64,000 nt of DNA from Mactromeris polynyma (lineage: Eukaryota > Mollusca > Bivalvia > Venerida > Mactridae): assembly GCA_032209605.1 (NCBI GenBank), contig JASFXZ010000010.1, forward strand, positions 6,221,385 to 6,285,384, read 5' to 3'. Shown one piece after another: positions 12,489 through 23,754 of the stretch. Position 1 is the stretch's first letter. Every line of letters starts with the position of its first letter. The notes beneath the pieces were generated by a model, which worked only from the letters and a program-made list of their open reading frames with translations, made no database searches and was not told the DNA's origin. The translations under genes and the position numbers were made by a program.

Positions 12489-14207
12489 TTCTTAGTATTT
12501 GTTCTTTCTATTCGACTAGGCAGCGTCTTGTTCTTGACTGGGGACTTTTAAATTTTGGCCTTTGTGTAAAATAAATTTACACCTCTCTATAGAATGTCAC
12601 AAAACTGTCCTTCTCAGGACAAAAACTGTCCTTTTTAGGACAACCTCTCAATTGACAAAAAAACTGTCATTTTTAGGACAACTTCTCGATTGACAAAAAA
12701 ACTGTCCTTTTTAGGACAACTTCTCGATTGACAAAAAAACTGTCCAAATGGTGTTTACTTAGACTGTTGTTTATTAAATGGGAGCTGAAATCAGATTGAA
12801 AACACAATGTACATTGACAATGAGATCAATTTATTTTGAGCTGCCTGTCAGGATGTGAGGCAATGCTGTAATGTGGCTGAACATCTATTCAAACCTAATT
12901 TCTCTGTTTGGATAGGTGAGTCCTTTATAGTATTTGTTCTTTCTATTCGAATAGGCAGCGTCTTGTTCTTGACTGGGGACTTTCAAATTTTGGCCTTTGT
13001 GTAAAATAAATTTACACCTCTCTTTAGAATGTCACAAAACTGTCCTTCTCAGGACAAAAACTTCTCGATTGACAAAAAAACTGTCCTTTTAGGACAACTT
13101 CTCGATTGACAAGAAACTGTCCAAATGGTGTTTACTTAGACTGTTGTTTATTAAATGGGAGCTGAAATCAGATTGAATACACAATGTACATTGACAATGA
13201 GATCAATTTATTTTGAGCTGCCTGTCAGGATGTGAGGCAATGCTGTAATGTGGCTGAACATCTATTCAAACCTAATTTCTCTGTTTGGATAGGTGAGTCC
13301 TTTATAGTATTTGTTCTTTCTATTCGAATAGGCAGCGTCTTGTTCTTGACTGGGGACTTTCAAATTTTGGCCTTTGTGTAAAATAAATTTACACCTATAG
13401 AATGTCACAAAACTGTCCTTCTCAGGACAAAAACTGTCCTTTAAGGACAACTCCTCGATTGACAAAAAAACTGTCCAAATGGTGTTTACTTAGACTGTTG
13501 TTTATTAAATGGGAGCTAAAATCAGATTGAATACACGATGTACATTGACAATGAGATCAATTTATTTTAAGCTGCCTGTCAGGATGTGAGGCAATGCTGT
13601 AATGTGGCTGAACATCTATTCAAACCTAATTTCTCTGTTTGGATAGGTGAGTCCTTTATAGTATTTGTTCTTTCTATTCGAATAGGCAGCGTCTTGTTCT
13701 TGACTGGGGACTTTCAAATTTTGGCCTTTGTGTAAAATAAATTTACACCTCTCTATAGAATGTCACAAAACTGTCCTTCTCAGGACAACTTCTCGATTGA
13801 CAAAAAAACTGTCCAAATGGTGTTTACTTAGACTGTTGTTTATTAAATGGGAGCTGAAATCAGATTGAATACACAATGTACATTGACAATGTGATCAATT
13901 TATTTTGAGCTGCCTGTCAGGATGTGAGGCAATGCTGTAATGTGGCTGAACATCTATTCAAACCTAATTTCTCTGTTTGGATAGGTGAGTCCTTTATAGT
14001 ATTTGTTCTTTCTATTCGAAAAGGCAGCGTCTTGTTCTTGACTGGGGACTTTCAAATTTTGGCCTTTGTGTAAAATAAATTTACACCTCTCTCACAAAAC
14101 TGTCATTCTCAGGACAAAAACTGTCCTTTTAAGGACAACTTCTCGATTGACAAAAAAACTGTCCTTTTTAGGACAACTTCTCGATTGACAAAAAAACTGT
14201 CCTTTTT
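12489..14207 (+). repeat. Composite satellite, locus 2
   Basis: This is the same family as 4846-6275. A partial first unit enters inside the core (TAGTATTTGTTCTTTCTATT), then full units start near 12746, 13120, 13475 and 13815. Units here are shorter (about 340-390 bp) because they carry only one to three of the CTGTCC...AGGACAA minisatellite copies. The core is almost unchanged from locus 1, about 7 kb away. The array ends abruptly within a minisatellite copy at the junction with the right 450-bp repeat. Confidence 0.9.
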
Positions 14208-14658
14208 AGTTTGTAGTCATTACATTTTATTTAGAAATAATGATATAAAAATGTAATTGAAAAATAAAATATTACAGTTACCATGAATAGTACTACAATT
14301 GAAACTGTTAGTTTATTTTACCTGGTATAACAAATATGCAAGGTTAAGGCAGTTCTTCAATTTTGACACAATGATATTTTATAATATTATAGTATATATG
14401 CTTTCTAAAATACACTGAGAAGAATCTGAAGGGAATTGCGCCCCCTGCCTCCTGAGCAATAATGTGAGTGGATGAAAGCGAAATCAATCTTGTATCTTAC
14501 AATACAGAAAGACTGGTTTCGCTTTCACCCCTCAACATTTAGAGTTAGTATATCTGTAGATAACTGTAGTGTTAGGATTGTGTACTATTGTATTGAGTTT
14601 TAAGAACTGTTGATTGGTTTATGGTTTAGTTCTGTGGTATAGTTTTGATTTCTTTGTA
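14208..14658 (+). repeat. 450-bp direct repeat, right copy
   Basis: Second copy of the block at 12041-12488, with a handful of substitutions and small indels, such as an extra TATA near 14390 and a two-base loss near 14550. It joins the satellite at AGTTTG, a stretch that also starts the left copy. Confidence 0.9.
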
Positions 14659-15035
14659 CATACTTAATGTTTCCATTTTAATGATTCTGAATGCTTTTCA
14701 ACTGAATTTTCTGTCAGCTTGTAACCTATGGTCAATGTATTGGTTTGTGTTGGTCATTGTCCCCTTTCTTAGCTACATTTAACATTGATCTTTGATCATT
14801 AGTGTATGCTCAGTTCTTGTTCTTTGACAAGATTAATTCAGAGATCTGTCTCAAAGTCTATCTCAGCATACATATAAAGAGAGAGTCTTAAATAGGATGA
14901 ACTCTCAACATCTAGACTTTTCTTATTTATTGCCCCCTTTGATATACATGATTTACAATAATTTGATACAGGAACACCATTCTAGTATTTTTGCAAATTG
15001 TGCAAAATGATTGAAAAATGGGTAAATGTTATGCA
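14659..15035. other. Nothing recognised
   Basis: AT-rich sequence without open frames, tandem repeats or recognisable RNA. Confidence 0.4.
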
Positions 15036-15195
15036 CAGTGAAAAGCTAATTTATCAGAAACCAAACTTGTTATGTAAATTTGGCAGATATGTAGAAAGTA
15101 TGTTCATGGTTTCAGTTTCCTCTTTACTGTTTAATCAATTTATTTAAACATTTTTTAGTTCAATTTATCTCAGAATTTTTGAATTTACCTCTTGT
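15036..15195 (-). pseudogene. Small relic of the same Ty3/gypsy pol family
   Basis: This stretch aligns by eye with 1855-1995 in the same order: TTATC(A/G)GAAACC, then AAATT(T/G)GGCAGA, then GATATGTAGAAAGTATGTT against GAGATGTAGTAAGTATGTT, then GTTTTCTCTTGAAGATTA-like and GTTTGAACATCTC-like segments. It is therefore a further decayed piece of the post-RNase H linker, read on the minus strand. No coding capacity remains. Confidence 0.6.
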
Positions 15196-15329
15196 GTAAT
15201 TGTTTTGTTTAGGTGTCATTCAAGGGTATTCTGGATTTGCATCATATGGCAACGTTTCGGCCAGACCCTATTCCAAATTTCATTCTAAGTTGGTTAAATG
15301 AAGACATATTGAACATGGTAATGAGGTTT

Positions 15330-15690
15330 AAGGACCTTTTGGAATTCTGCACTTAATGCTTCAAAATTTCAAGCAGCAAATAACCTCACTTAGGATTTCA
15401 ATAATATTATAACTATTTCATTAACTTATTGTTGTATTAAAAATGTCAGTTTTAAGGGTTAAGATAGGTTTAGGGTACTTTTCAGAACCTAATTTTACTC
15501 AAAATTGCATATTAGGGTTCATTTAAGGAAACATGTGGAAGCTATTTTGCATCAAAATTTCAATTTAAGTGCATGGTAGGTTTAGTGGATACGTTTGAAA
15601 CTATTTAATACTAAAATTTCATATAAAGGTTTAGGTTAAGGAACTTTTCAGAACTTTTTTGCATCAAAATTTCATTAAAATTATTCCAAA
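15330..15690 (+). repeat. Degenerate short-period repeat
   Basis: Motifs recur in loose order: TTGCATCAAAATTTCA-like, AGGTTTAGGTTAAGG-like and ACTTTTCAGAAC-like, spaced roughly 80-100 bases apart. This suggests an old tandem repeat now strongly diverged. The period is uncertain. Confidence 0.35.
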
Positions 15691-17106
15691 TACTTCATCT
15701 GCATATATCTTATTCTTGCATAAAGGAGCGGTTATGGTCTGAAGCTCATAACGGCCATAATTTATCCTTTCAACTATTCAATTTAAATAAGGTCATGTTC
15801 AATACAAACTCTGTTTCCCTTAGGAAAATTGAGGGGTGGAAGCGAAACTGTTCTATCTGCTTGTTTATAAATAGGCAGTTAGACAATTCTAATTTTACAC
15901 CTTGATTTTAACCTCAGATTATGAATCAACAACTCTTCAACTTTTTATTTACTTTTCTTAAATTATTCAAGGTTCAGGGTCTTAATGTTTTAGGGATTTA
16001 GGTTTACTTTAAGGTTGTGATTAAGGGTCATATAGTCATTTCCAGTATACAAGGTTAGGCAGAGGAGTCGTAAGTCCTCTAGCCTCATTTAGGAGTTTGT
16101 TTTAATATTGCATTTTTGCTGTTCATTGATATCATGAACATACTTGTATTATTCTGATGAATGATCAGATTACAAATTTACTGATTATCTTTGGTATGGT
16201 GGTAATCCCATTTCCCATTACTTATACATTTAAACAAAGGTCAATACATATCCCCTTCCCTGTATGTGTGTATCTTTCTTGACAGGAGGTTTTTCTGTTG
16301 GCCTCTGTGTTATTTGTGAACAACCTTTTTTTGTTTATTGACACAACTTCTGTCCCGTAATCCCTTCCAGTGTGCTCTTCCTTTATCCCTTCTCCATTGT
16401 GTTTTTGTATATAAAATACAGATCTCACATATCCTTGCTGTATGAACATCTTTCTTTTTTGATGTGTTGTCCATTCAAGTGATGCATATGATTCACTTGT
16501 TTATGCTGATTCAGTTTCCTCCTGTGATAATGTTACATGGTTGTAACCCAATGGTCCACTCCATATATCTTTGGACAATGACCAATACATCCCTTCTGAA
16601 AATGCTTTGTATATAAGTTCTCTTACCAAGATGGTTCCATGTGGCTGTCAGTGTTTTGGGTTTGGTTGTGAAGCTTGTAGTGTAGATATCGATATGTTAA
16701 GTTATCAGTAGTGTAGATATAAAAAAAAATGTATATAACTAATATATTAATCATTTAGATAAGAATATCATAAATATTACACCTATATATTATTTTTATT
16801 AATGTTATTCCTTATTAGATTACGGAATGAAAAAGACACTCACACAGTCTCTTGGTTTATATGTATTGCTTAAAACATGTTTTGGTTTATTTTGTCCATG
16901 TACTGCAACCACCTGAATATCAACAATGTGGGTTGTTTGGTGCGGAATGATGGACAAATTGTTTAGTTGGGAATCAGAGACCTAAGATAGCAGGTAAATT
17001 ATTTTTTATCATATTTTCTACACTTACTTTTACTGTTGTACAATAATACTTGAAGTTGGCCAGAAAAAAAATCAGAACCTTGAGCAAATTGCAGTTTTCA
17101 AAGTGC
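15691..17106. other. AT-rich stretch, nothing recognised
   Basis: No gene or structured repeat recognised. The 75-codon minus-strand frame at 16222-16449 has no recognisable domain. Confidence 0.4.
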
Positions 17107-17779
17107 TCAATGGTGAGCTATTTGGATCTTTGGCTGTCAGTCCATCTGTCATCTGCTATTTGATTGTTTACACTAAGCATCCACATTCCTTGAGCAATCC
17201 TAATCAAACATGGATACAATGTATATATGGGCATCAGTTCTTGGCCAGTTTCAATTATGGATCAAATCAATATATGGCCCTTATATTACAAAAATGCCAT
17301 AATTATACTACCATGTTTACACTCAAGCTCTTGCATTTCTCCACAAGTCCTAATCATATTTAAACAGAATGTGCATACCTGTAAGATCTATGGGTTTGAT
17401 TTGAACCACATTGGACTTGCAGGTCTAGAGAGTTATCAAAATATATTGCCATGTTTCATTACGTTTGCACTTTTAGTCTTGTTTACTCTCTAGAGACCAC
17501 ATTGTTTCAATTTTATGAAACTTGGGCAAAATGTATGTTTCTGTAACATCTAGGTCCTGTTCGAAACTGGGTCACATTGGGTGAAAAACTAGGTCAACAT
17601 ATCAAATCATAGTAAAACATAGGTCACATTTGCAACCTTGTTTTCAAGAAATTTGATAAAAATGTCTCCTTGGGTGACATTCTTCTGAATTCCTGCAATT
17701 CGTGTTATTTGTTAAAGACCATTACTGCCAGAGGGCATGGTCTCAGGTGAGCGATACAGGTCATCATGGCCCTCTTGTT
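17107..17779 (+). repeat. Dispersed bivalve-type repeat with characteristic 3' end
   Basis: It starts with CAATGGTGAGCTATTTGGAT, the same leader as the repeat at 1.1 kb. It runs through TGGGTCACATTGGGTGAAAA and ACTAGGTCAACATATCAAAT-type motifs and ends in GGTGAGCGATACAGG followed by CATGGCCCTCTTGTT. I recall this terminal signature as very common in bivalve genomes. The open frames at 17103-17363 and 17227-17493 lie wholly inside the repeat and are not genes. Confidence 0.65.
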
Positions 17780-18277
17780 ATTAATGTTGAACTTCCTTAT
17801 ATTAGTTGTAGAAATGGGATTGAATAAATAGACAACTGACTATAACCCTTACATGTAAATGACTAAATTATTTCCCCCCTTGTCCACACTATTTATAAAT
17901 GCATTACTGTCAACCATATACAGACAAAATTGTCCAAAGTCAGATCATTTAATTTGCTCTAGATGCAAAATTATGACACTAGATCACTGAGCTGAAAAGT
18001 GAATACTGATTGAATACTGATTGAATAATATTCATAGTGAAAAATGGCCAGTCAGCTGCATAAACATTATGACTGTGGTACTACAACTGAACCTTTCATT
18101 GATGGGTATAAACTAATTTAGAGGCCTTTATACGTGAACAATCTTGGTTTCAGTTTTTATTTATAATGCATATTTTGCAACAATATTTCTGGGTTTCTTT
18201 CATTGATACACATTTTTTTGACTGAAAATTGTTCACAATTTTACAGGAATCATGAAAAACTTGATTATATAGTGGAG
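17780..18277. other. Nothing recognised
   Basis: AT-rich sequence between a dispersed repeat and a MITE-like element. No feature seen. Confidence 0.4.
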
Positions 18278-18427
18278 ATTTGTGTGTTTCCTTGTAAGAT
18301 CGAAAGTTATTTCACAGAGTGAGTAGCAGACAGAATATTTTCACCTGTGACATAGTCACAAATAAAAATTTCAGTCAGACGTTCTTGAGGTGAAATCACT
18401 CAATCTTACACTGAAACAAACAAATGT
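18278..18427. mobile_element. MITE-like element, family B, copy 1
   Basis: The left end reads TTTGTGTGTTTCCTTGTAAG. The reverse complement of the right end reads TTTGTTTGTTTCAGTGTAAG, so the ends are inverted repeats of about 20 bp. Inside, GATCGAAAGTTATTTCAC and GGTGAAATCA partly pair as well. A shorter relative lies at 20188-20306. No coding capacity, as usual for MITEs. Superfamily unknown. Confidence 0.6.
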
Positions 18428-19180
18428 TCTATTTATTTCATGTGTCATTTTGGTCTTTTTTATTTTTTACTTGTTAATGACTTCAAATTTACCTGTTTAA
18501 TACCTCAGTATTTTACATGACGCCATTTATATGATGTCATTATCACTTTGTTAATTTCACTGCTCACTAAAGTATTGTAAACATTACAGTAAAAACGCTT
18601 TACACATTTGGTGTAAAATGATGCATAATTAAAATAAGCAAGGAAAAAAATTTGTTTTGGGTCTGCCCTGCAACATTGAGCTGTGAGGATTTTAATGAAA
18701 CTGATGACTGCAGATATGTAACAAAGATCCTCCTTTACTTTCAGGTCTCCATTCAATGATATGTTGGTGTATCTGCTAGTCATTGTTGAGAAAGGTTTCT
18801 GGTGCTGAGATACTGACACACATCACATGGTAAGTTAGACTGTCACAGAATCCATCATATAAACAGCAAATATTAATCAAAAGAGCTTACCCACCAGAAT
18901 TGATGCTATTATCTTACATGGTTTGTAAAGATTAAAATGATATTCTGAGTATTTATTCTAAATTATGACAGAAGTGAGAAATGACAAGGGAGGTAACAAT
19001 CACTATACATTTTGCTACCAGTCCCTGTGTGTTAGTAATAAGGTAAGCCTTCAGAATGGTATGATATATATAATGTAAAAAATGTAAATACAAAATGGTG
19101 GGTTTGCTCTGTTTACATAGTAGTTCAAATCAAATTGAGTGGTGAAAGTAAAGCTAGTGTTTAAAACTCTATGTGCATAT
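18428..19180. other. Nothing recognised
   Basis: A 104-codon minus-strand open frame (18505-18819) is present but shows no domain and no supporting context. No repeats were seen. Confidence 0.35.
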
Positions 19181-19342
19181 TCTGGGAAACCTCATTGAGA
19201 CCACCAATGGTTCTGAAGAAATTTGATCTTATCAATGAGGTGGTCTGATTTTTGAGTTAAAATGTGGATGAAAAATAGAAAACTTGTCCCTGAAAATATG
19301 GTCTCATGAATGAGGCGGTCTTTCTTTTGAGGTTTTACTGTA
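19181..19342. mobile_element. Pogo/Tc-like MITE, family A, copy 1
   Basis: The right end GAGGTTTTACTG-TA matches the ends of the better copy at 23587-23754. The left end is eroded (CTGGGAAACCTCATTGAGAC). Internal GAGACCACC and GAGGTGGTCT motifs are shared with that copy. The TA next to the right CTG fits the TA target site of Tc1/mariner/pogo elements. The minus-strand open frame 19192-19380 covers this element and is not a gene. Confidence 0.6.
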
Positions 19343-19375
19343 GATAGAGCAGCATATGAGCATCGTTGTATGATC

Positions 19376-19570
19376 TCCAACCTCTAAGTGAGATTGTTTA
19401 CAGAAAACGTCACATGTGATGTCGCCATGTACTGACAGTAAGCAATATTTGCCCCATATGGCAATGAAAACTAAGTGACCCTAGAGAATAAACATTGTTT
19501 CCTGTTTTCAAATAGTGACATCACATATTGCGTTTTCTTGAAACGACGTCACTTACGGAAGAGGTTGTAA
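19376..19570. mobile_element. MITE-like foldback, family C
   Basis: The left arm contains CAACCTCT, AAGTGA and AGAAAACGTCACATGTGATG (19378-19423). The reverse complement of the right side (19517-19567) gives CAACCTCT, AAGTGACG and AGAAAACGCAATATGTGATG. The inner 22-bp arms (19402-19423 and 19517-19538) match with three mismatches. Arms of about 45 bp enclose roughly 90 bp. No target-site duplication could be defined. Confidence 0.6.
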
Positions 19571-20187
19571 ATCCAATGGCAGCGCTCGTATAGACTTTTC
19601 ACTTTCATCCCTCAAAATTGTGTCAAGAGTTCTATTGATCTTTAAAATTTTGATTATGGCTTATAGAAATAACTCTTTGCCTTACAAAGGCGCTTGGTCG
19701 TGGGCAACACCAAGCGTTAACTAAACCTGTAAGGTGTGTTTATTTTAAATGATAATACCTAAATTCCTGGATATCTTGGCATTAAATTTATTATAAAAAT
19801 TGCAATTAATAGGTTAAAATAACATATCGCTTCATACTAGATTAACATTATGTAGTTCAAAGCCTTTTCAACCGAATATACTGATAATCGATAAAGCACT
19901 CTTCAAAGAAAACTAAATACAACATAGAACATATTCAATAAATATTTGGTAAAGCATAATTATACTGAACAAAAATATGTTTCAAAACACTCTATTTGAA
20001 TGTAAACCAATAATTCGCCAAAGGCTAATGATAATTGAAATATTAGTTAATTATCGAAATAGAAATATTTGGAGACATAATACAACATATATTAACATTC
20101 AGATATAAAACAGATTATACAAGCTGTATTGATGTTGGGCACATACCTTTAAGCATATGTATACCATTTCACACTAATAAATGGAGG
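19571..20187. other. AT-rich stretch, nothing recognised
   Basis: No open frame, repeat or RNA recognised. Confidence 0.4.
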
Positions 20188-20306
20188 ATATTTGTACGTT
20201 TGGGTGTAAGATCGAAAGTTATTTCACCAAGTAAGCAGCCGATGCAATATTTTCAGGAGTAGAGTAGGTGAAATATTTTCCATCTTGCACCGAAACATAC
20301 AATAAT
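20188..20306. mobile_element. MITE-like element, family B, copy 2
   Basis: The left end is TTTGTACGTTTGGGTGTAAG. The reverse complement of the right end is ATTGTATGTTTCGGTGCAAG. GATCGAAAGTTATTTCACC follows the left end as in copy 1, and GGTGAAATA precedes the right end. About 119 bp, almost entirely palindromic and non-coding. Confidence 0.65.
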
Positions 20307-20454
20307 TCTATTTAAATTCATGCTTCATTTTGGTATCTTGTGGAATTTAATTACCCCATGCCTCAAAATTGTATTTGATTTCATTTGCCATTGCACGCAC
20401 TTTGGCCATCAAGTAGCTAGTTCTTTTTCCATAAAAATGTGAACTCCTTACTTA

Positions 20455-22300
20455 ATTTAAATGTGCTAAACATCATAAACTCTGCTATAGCTCTTAACCA
20501 TTCTAAACCTCATCATAAACTCTGCTATCGGTCTTAACCATTCTAAAAATCATAAGCTCTGCTATAGGTCTTAACCATTCCAAACATCATCATAAACGCT
20601 GCGATCGGTCTTAACCATTCTAAAAATCATAAACTCTGCTATAGGTCTTAACCATTCCAAACATCATCATAAACGCTGCGATCGGTCTTAACCATTCTAA
20701 AAATCATAAACTCTGCTATAGGTTTTAACCATCCTAAAAATCATATACTCTGCTATAGGTCTTAACTATTCTAAAACTCATAAACTCTGCTTTAGGTCCT
20801 AACCATTCTAAACATCTTATACTCTGCTATAGGTCTTGACCATTCTACATTTCATAAACTCGGCTATAGGTCTAAACCATTCTAAACTTCATAAACTCTG
20901 CTATATATCTAAACCATTCTAAACAACATATACTCTGCAATAGGTCTTAACTGTGATAAACATAATAAACACATCTATAGGTGTTAAGCATGCTTAACAC
21001 CATAAACTCTGCTATAGGTCTTAACTGTGCTAAACATTATAAATTCTGCTATAGGTCTTAACTGTGCTAAACATTAAAAACTCTGCTATAGGTCTTAACC
21101 ATTCTAAACTTCATAAACTCCACTATCGGTCTTAACTGTGCTAAACATTATAAACTCTGCTACAGGTCTTGACCATCCTGAACATCTTTTTCTCTGCTAT
21201 AGGTCTTGACCATTCTAAACTACATAAACTCTGCTATAGTTCTTGACCATTCTACACTTCATAAACTTCGCTATAGGTCGAAACCATTCTAAACTTCCTA
21301 ACCTCTGCTATAGGTCTAAACCATTCTAAACTTCCTAAACTCTGCTATAGGTCTTAACCATTCTAAACTACAAAAACTCTGCTATAGGTCTTAACCATTC
21401 TAAACTTCATAAACTCCACTATAGGTCTTAACTGTGCTAAACATTATAAACTCTGCTATAGGTCCTAACCATTCTAAACATCATAAACTCTTCTATTGGT
21501 CTTGACCATTCTAAACGTCTTATACTCTGCTATAGGTCTTGACCATTCTAAACATCTTTTACTCTGCTATAGGTTTTGACCATTCTAAACTACATAAACT
21601 CTGCTATAGGTCTTGACCATTCTACACTTCATAAACTCGGCTATTGGTCTAAACCATTCTAAACTTCCTAAACTCTGCTATATATCTAAACCATTCCAAA
21701 CTTCATAAACTCTGCTATAGGTCTTGACCATTCTAAACATCATAAACACTGCTATGTGTCTTAACTGTGCTTAAAATCATATACTCGGCTGTAGGTCTTA
21801 ACTGTGCTAAACAACATATACTCTTCTATAGGTCTTAACTGTGATAAACATAATAAACACGGCTATAGGTCTTAATCATGCTAAACATCATAATTTCTGC
21901 TATTGGTCTTAACTGTGCTAAACATTATAAACTCTGATATAGGTCTAAACTGTGCTAAACATCATAAACTCTGCTATAGTTCTTAACTGTGCTAAACATC
22001 ATAGACTGCTATGGATCTTAACACTGCTAAACATCATAAACTCTGCTATGGGTCTTATCGCTGCTTAACATTATAACCTCTGCTATAGGTCTTAACTGTG
22101 CTATAGGTCTTAACTGTGCTAAACATAATAAACTCTGCTATAGGTCTTAACAATGTTAAACATCATAAATTCTGCTATAGGTTTTTACACTAAACTCTGC
22201 TATAGGTCTAACCATCTTGAACTTCATAAACTCTGTTATAGGTCTATAAATGCCACTAAATATCGTAAAAGCTGCTATATGTTTAAACTGGGCTAAATAT
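20455..22300 (+). repeat. 37-bp tandem array, about 50 units
   Basis: The consensus contains CTCTGCTATAGGTCTTAACC followed by ATTCTAAAC(A/T)TCATAAA, period 37 bp. Two main unit types occur. One has ACCATTCTAAAC and dominates the left and middle. The other has ACTGTGCTAAAC and becomes frequent to the right. Divergence between units is substantial, which suggests an older array than the 25-bp and 57-bp ones. No open frame survives. Confidence 0.92.
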
Positions 22301-23586
22301 CACCATTGCGTCAGGGCAGGGTTTGATCACAACCTACATAACCTCTGTATTTGATATGAGTACTGGTTTGTTACCCAGGAAACGGTCATCAAGAGTGAAT
22401 AGTTTGATAGTTGTTAGAACTTGTTTCACTACTAATGTAAAATAAATAAGTTTAAAGTAAACTTAAACTGGGAAGTCGTCATATGAACATACATGTGCCT
22501 GTGTCCTTGCAACTTAAAACCCTAATAGTAACACCAAATTCATGCGAAACAGCTTGTTATGGTATAAAGCCTATGGAGGCTAAGCATAGTGTAACATGTC
22601 TTTAAATATATTAAATCACTCTCAGACCAGGGACCTTTTTCACAAACAATTTAAGACTGAACTTCAGACTTAGTCTTTAAAATCTTAAATGTTCTTTTTG
22701 CTCGTATGTTGATAAATAGCATTATAATTTTTTATAAAACTTGGCAAAAGTGTAGAGTTGATAACAACAATTATTCCAACAAAATACCATTTGTTTAGAT
22801 TCACTGAAACGGAAAGCCTGGTTAATTTAAGTTCTGCAATTTAAAGTCCAATTCTGAGTTTCCGTCTTCACTTGTTTGTGAATAATGCCCCAGGATGAGT
22901 GAATTAAATTGAAACACTGAGTCAGTGTCATTTTCTTATTTTATTCTCATGAGCAGTCGATTATAATTATAAAGTTTTAATTAATAATTTTACATGTAAA
23001 TGTTGCATTAAATAATGATACATGTAAATGTTGCATTAAATAATGATACATGTTGCAAAGATTACTAATTTTAGCGCAATATAAGTCCAACTCCAGTTAG
23101 ACCAGTATTGCGCTATAGGATAATAGCGTTCTGTGATAGACAGATACGTTTCTGATCAATAAAAGGGGTTAAAATAGTGTCTATTACCCAAAATATGCAT
23201 TATGTCTATACGAAGTTCTTCTGATTATGCACTTATCATGCCTATAGTAAAAAACTTTAACAAATGAATGACAATTCATGGCTTAAATCTGAAAGAGTTC
23301 TAAGCAGACAATTTAGCAGAAAACTTACAAAGCTATGATACAGTTATCATTATTTTCAATATTTTCATTATAATTTTCATCCTAAAGTTTTACATTATAT
23401 TTTCTATCCTGGTAAATTAATGCTTGCAATATTTGGACTTTCTTACATATTGGATACAAGATTTTAATTGAAAGAAGAGACAACTTTCATTCTCCAAATT
23501 TTATTCCAAGAATAGATTTACCAACTTTAAACAAGAATAGTTTAATGATTTAAACCCAGATACAATTTAACCACAACATCTTGGTT
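22301..23586. other. AT-rich stretch with a small duplication
   Basis: No gene recognised. A stretch containing TACATGTAAATGTTGCATTA is present twice in tandem at about 22990-23050. Confidence 0.45.
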
Positions 23587-23754
23587 TACAGTAAAACCTC
23601 AAAAATAAGACCACCCTTGTGACCCTTGAAAACTGGTCCTCTTACTGAGGTGGTCTTCATATTGAGGTTGAATAAAGAGCAAATCCGTGAAAATGGACTT
23701 GAAAAATGTGTTCTTAATTTTGAGGTGGTTTAATTTAAGTGAGGTTTTACTGTA
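23587..23754. mobile_element. Pogo/Tc-like MITE, family A, copy 2 (intact ends)
   Basis: TA-CAGTAAAACCTC at the left and GAGGTTTTACTG-TA at the right form perfect 12-bp inverted ends flanked by TA on both sides. The element is 164 bp. GACCACC (left) and GAGGTGGT (right) extend the pairing. TA duplication with CAG...CTG ends is the pattern of pogo/Tigger-type elements of the Tc1/mariner superfamily (established). Family assignment from ends alone is inference. Confidence 0.75.

Noticed and set aside
15213..15318. Splice-flanked open stretch after TTTAG with donor-like GTAATG
   Set aside because: The signals are weak and no neighbouring exon or domain supports it.
18505..18819. 104-codon minus-strand open frame
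   Set aside because: No recognisable similarity and no supporting context; length is within chance for a 64-kb window.
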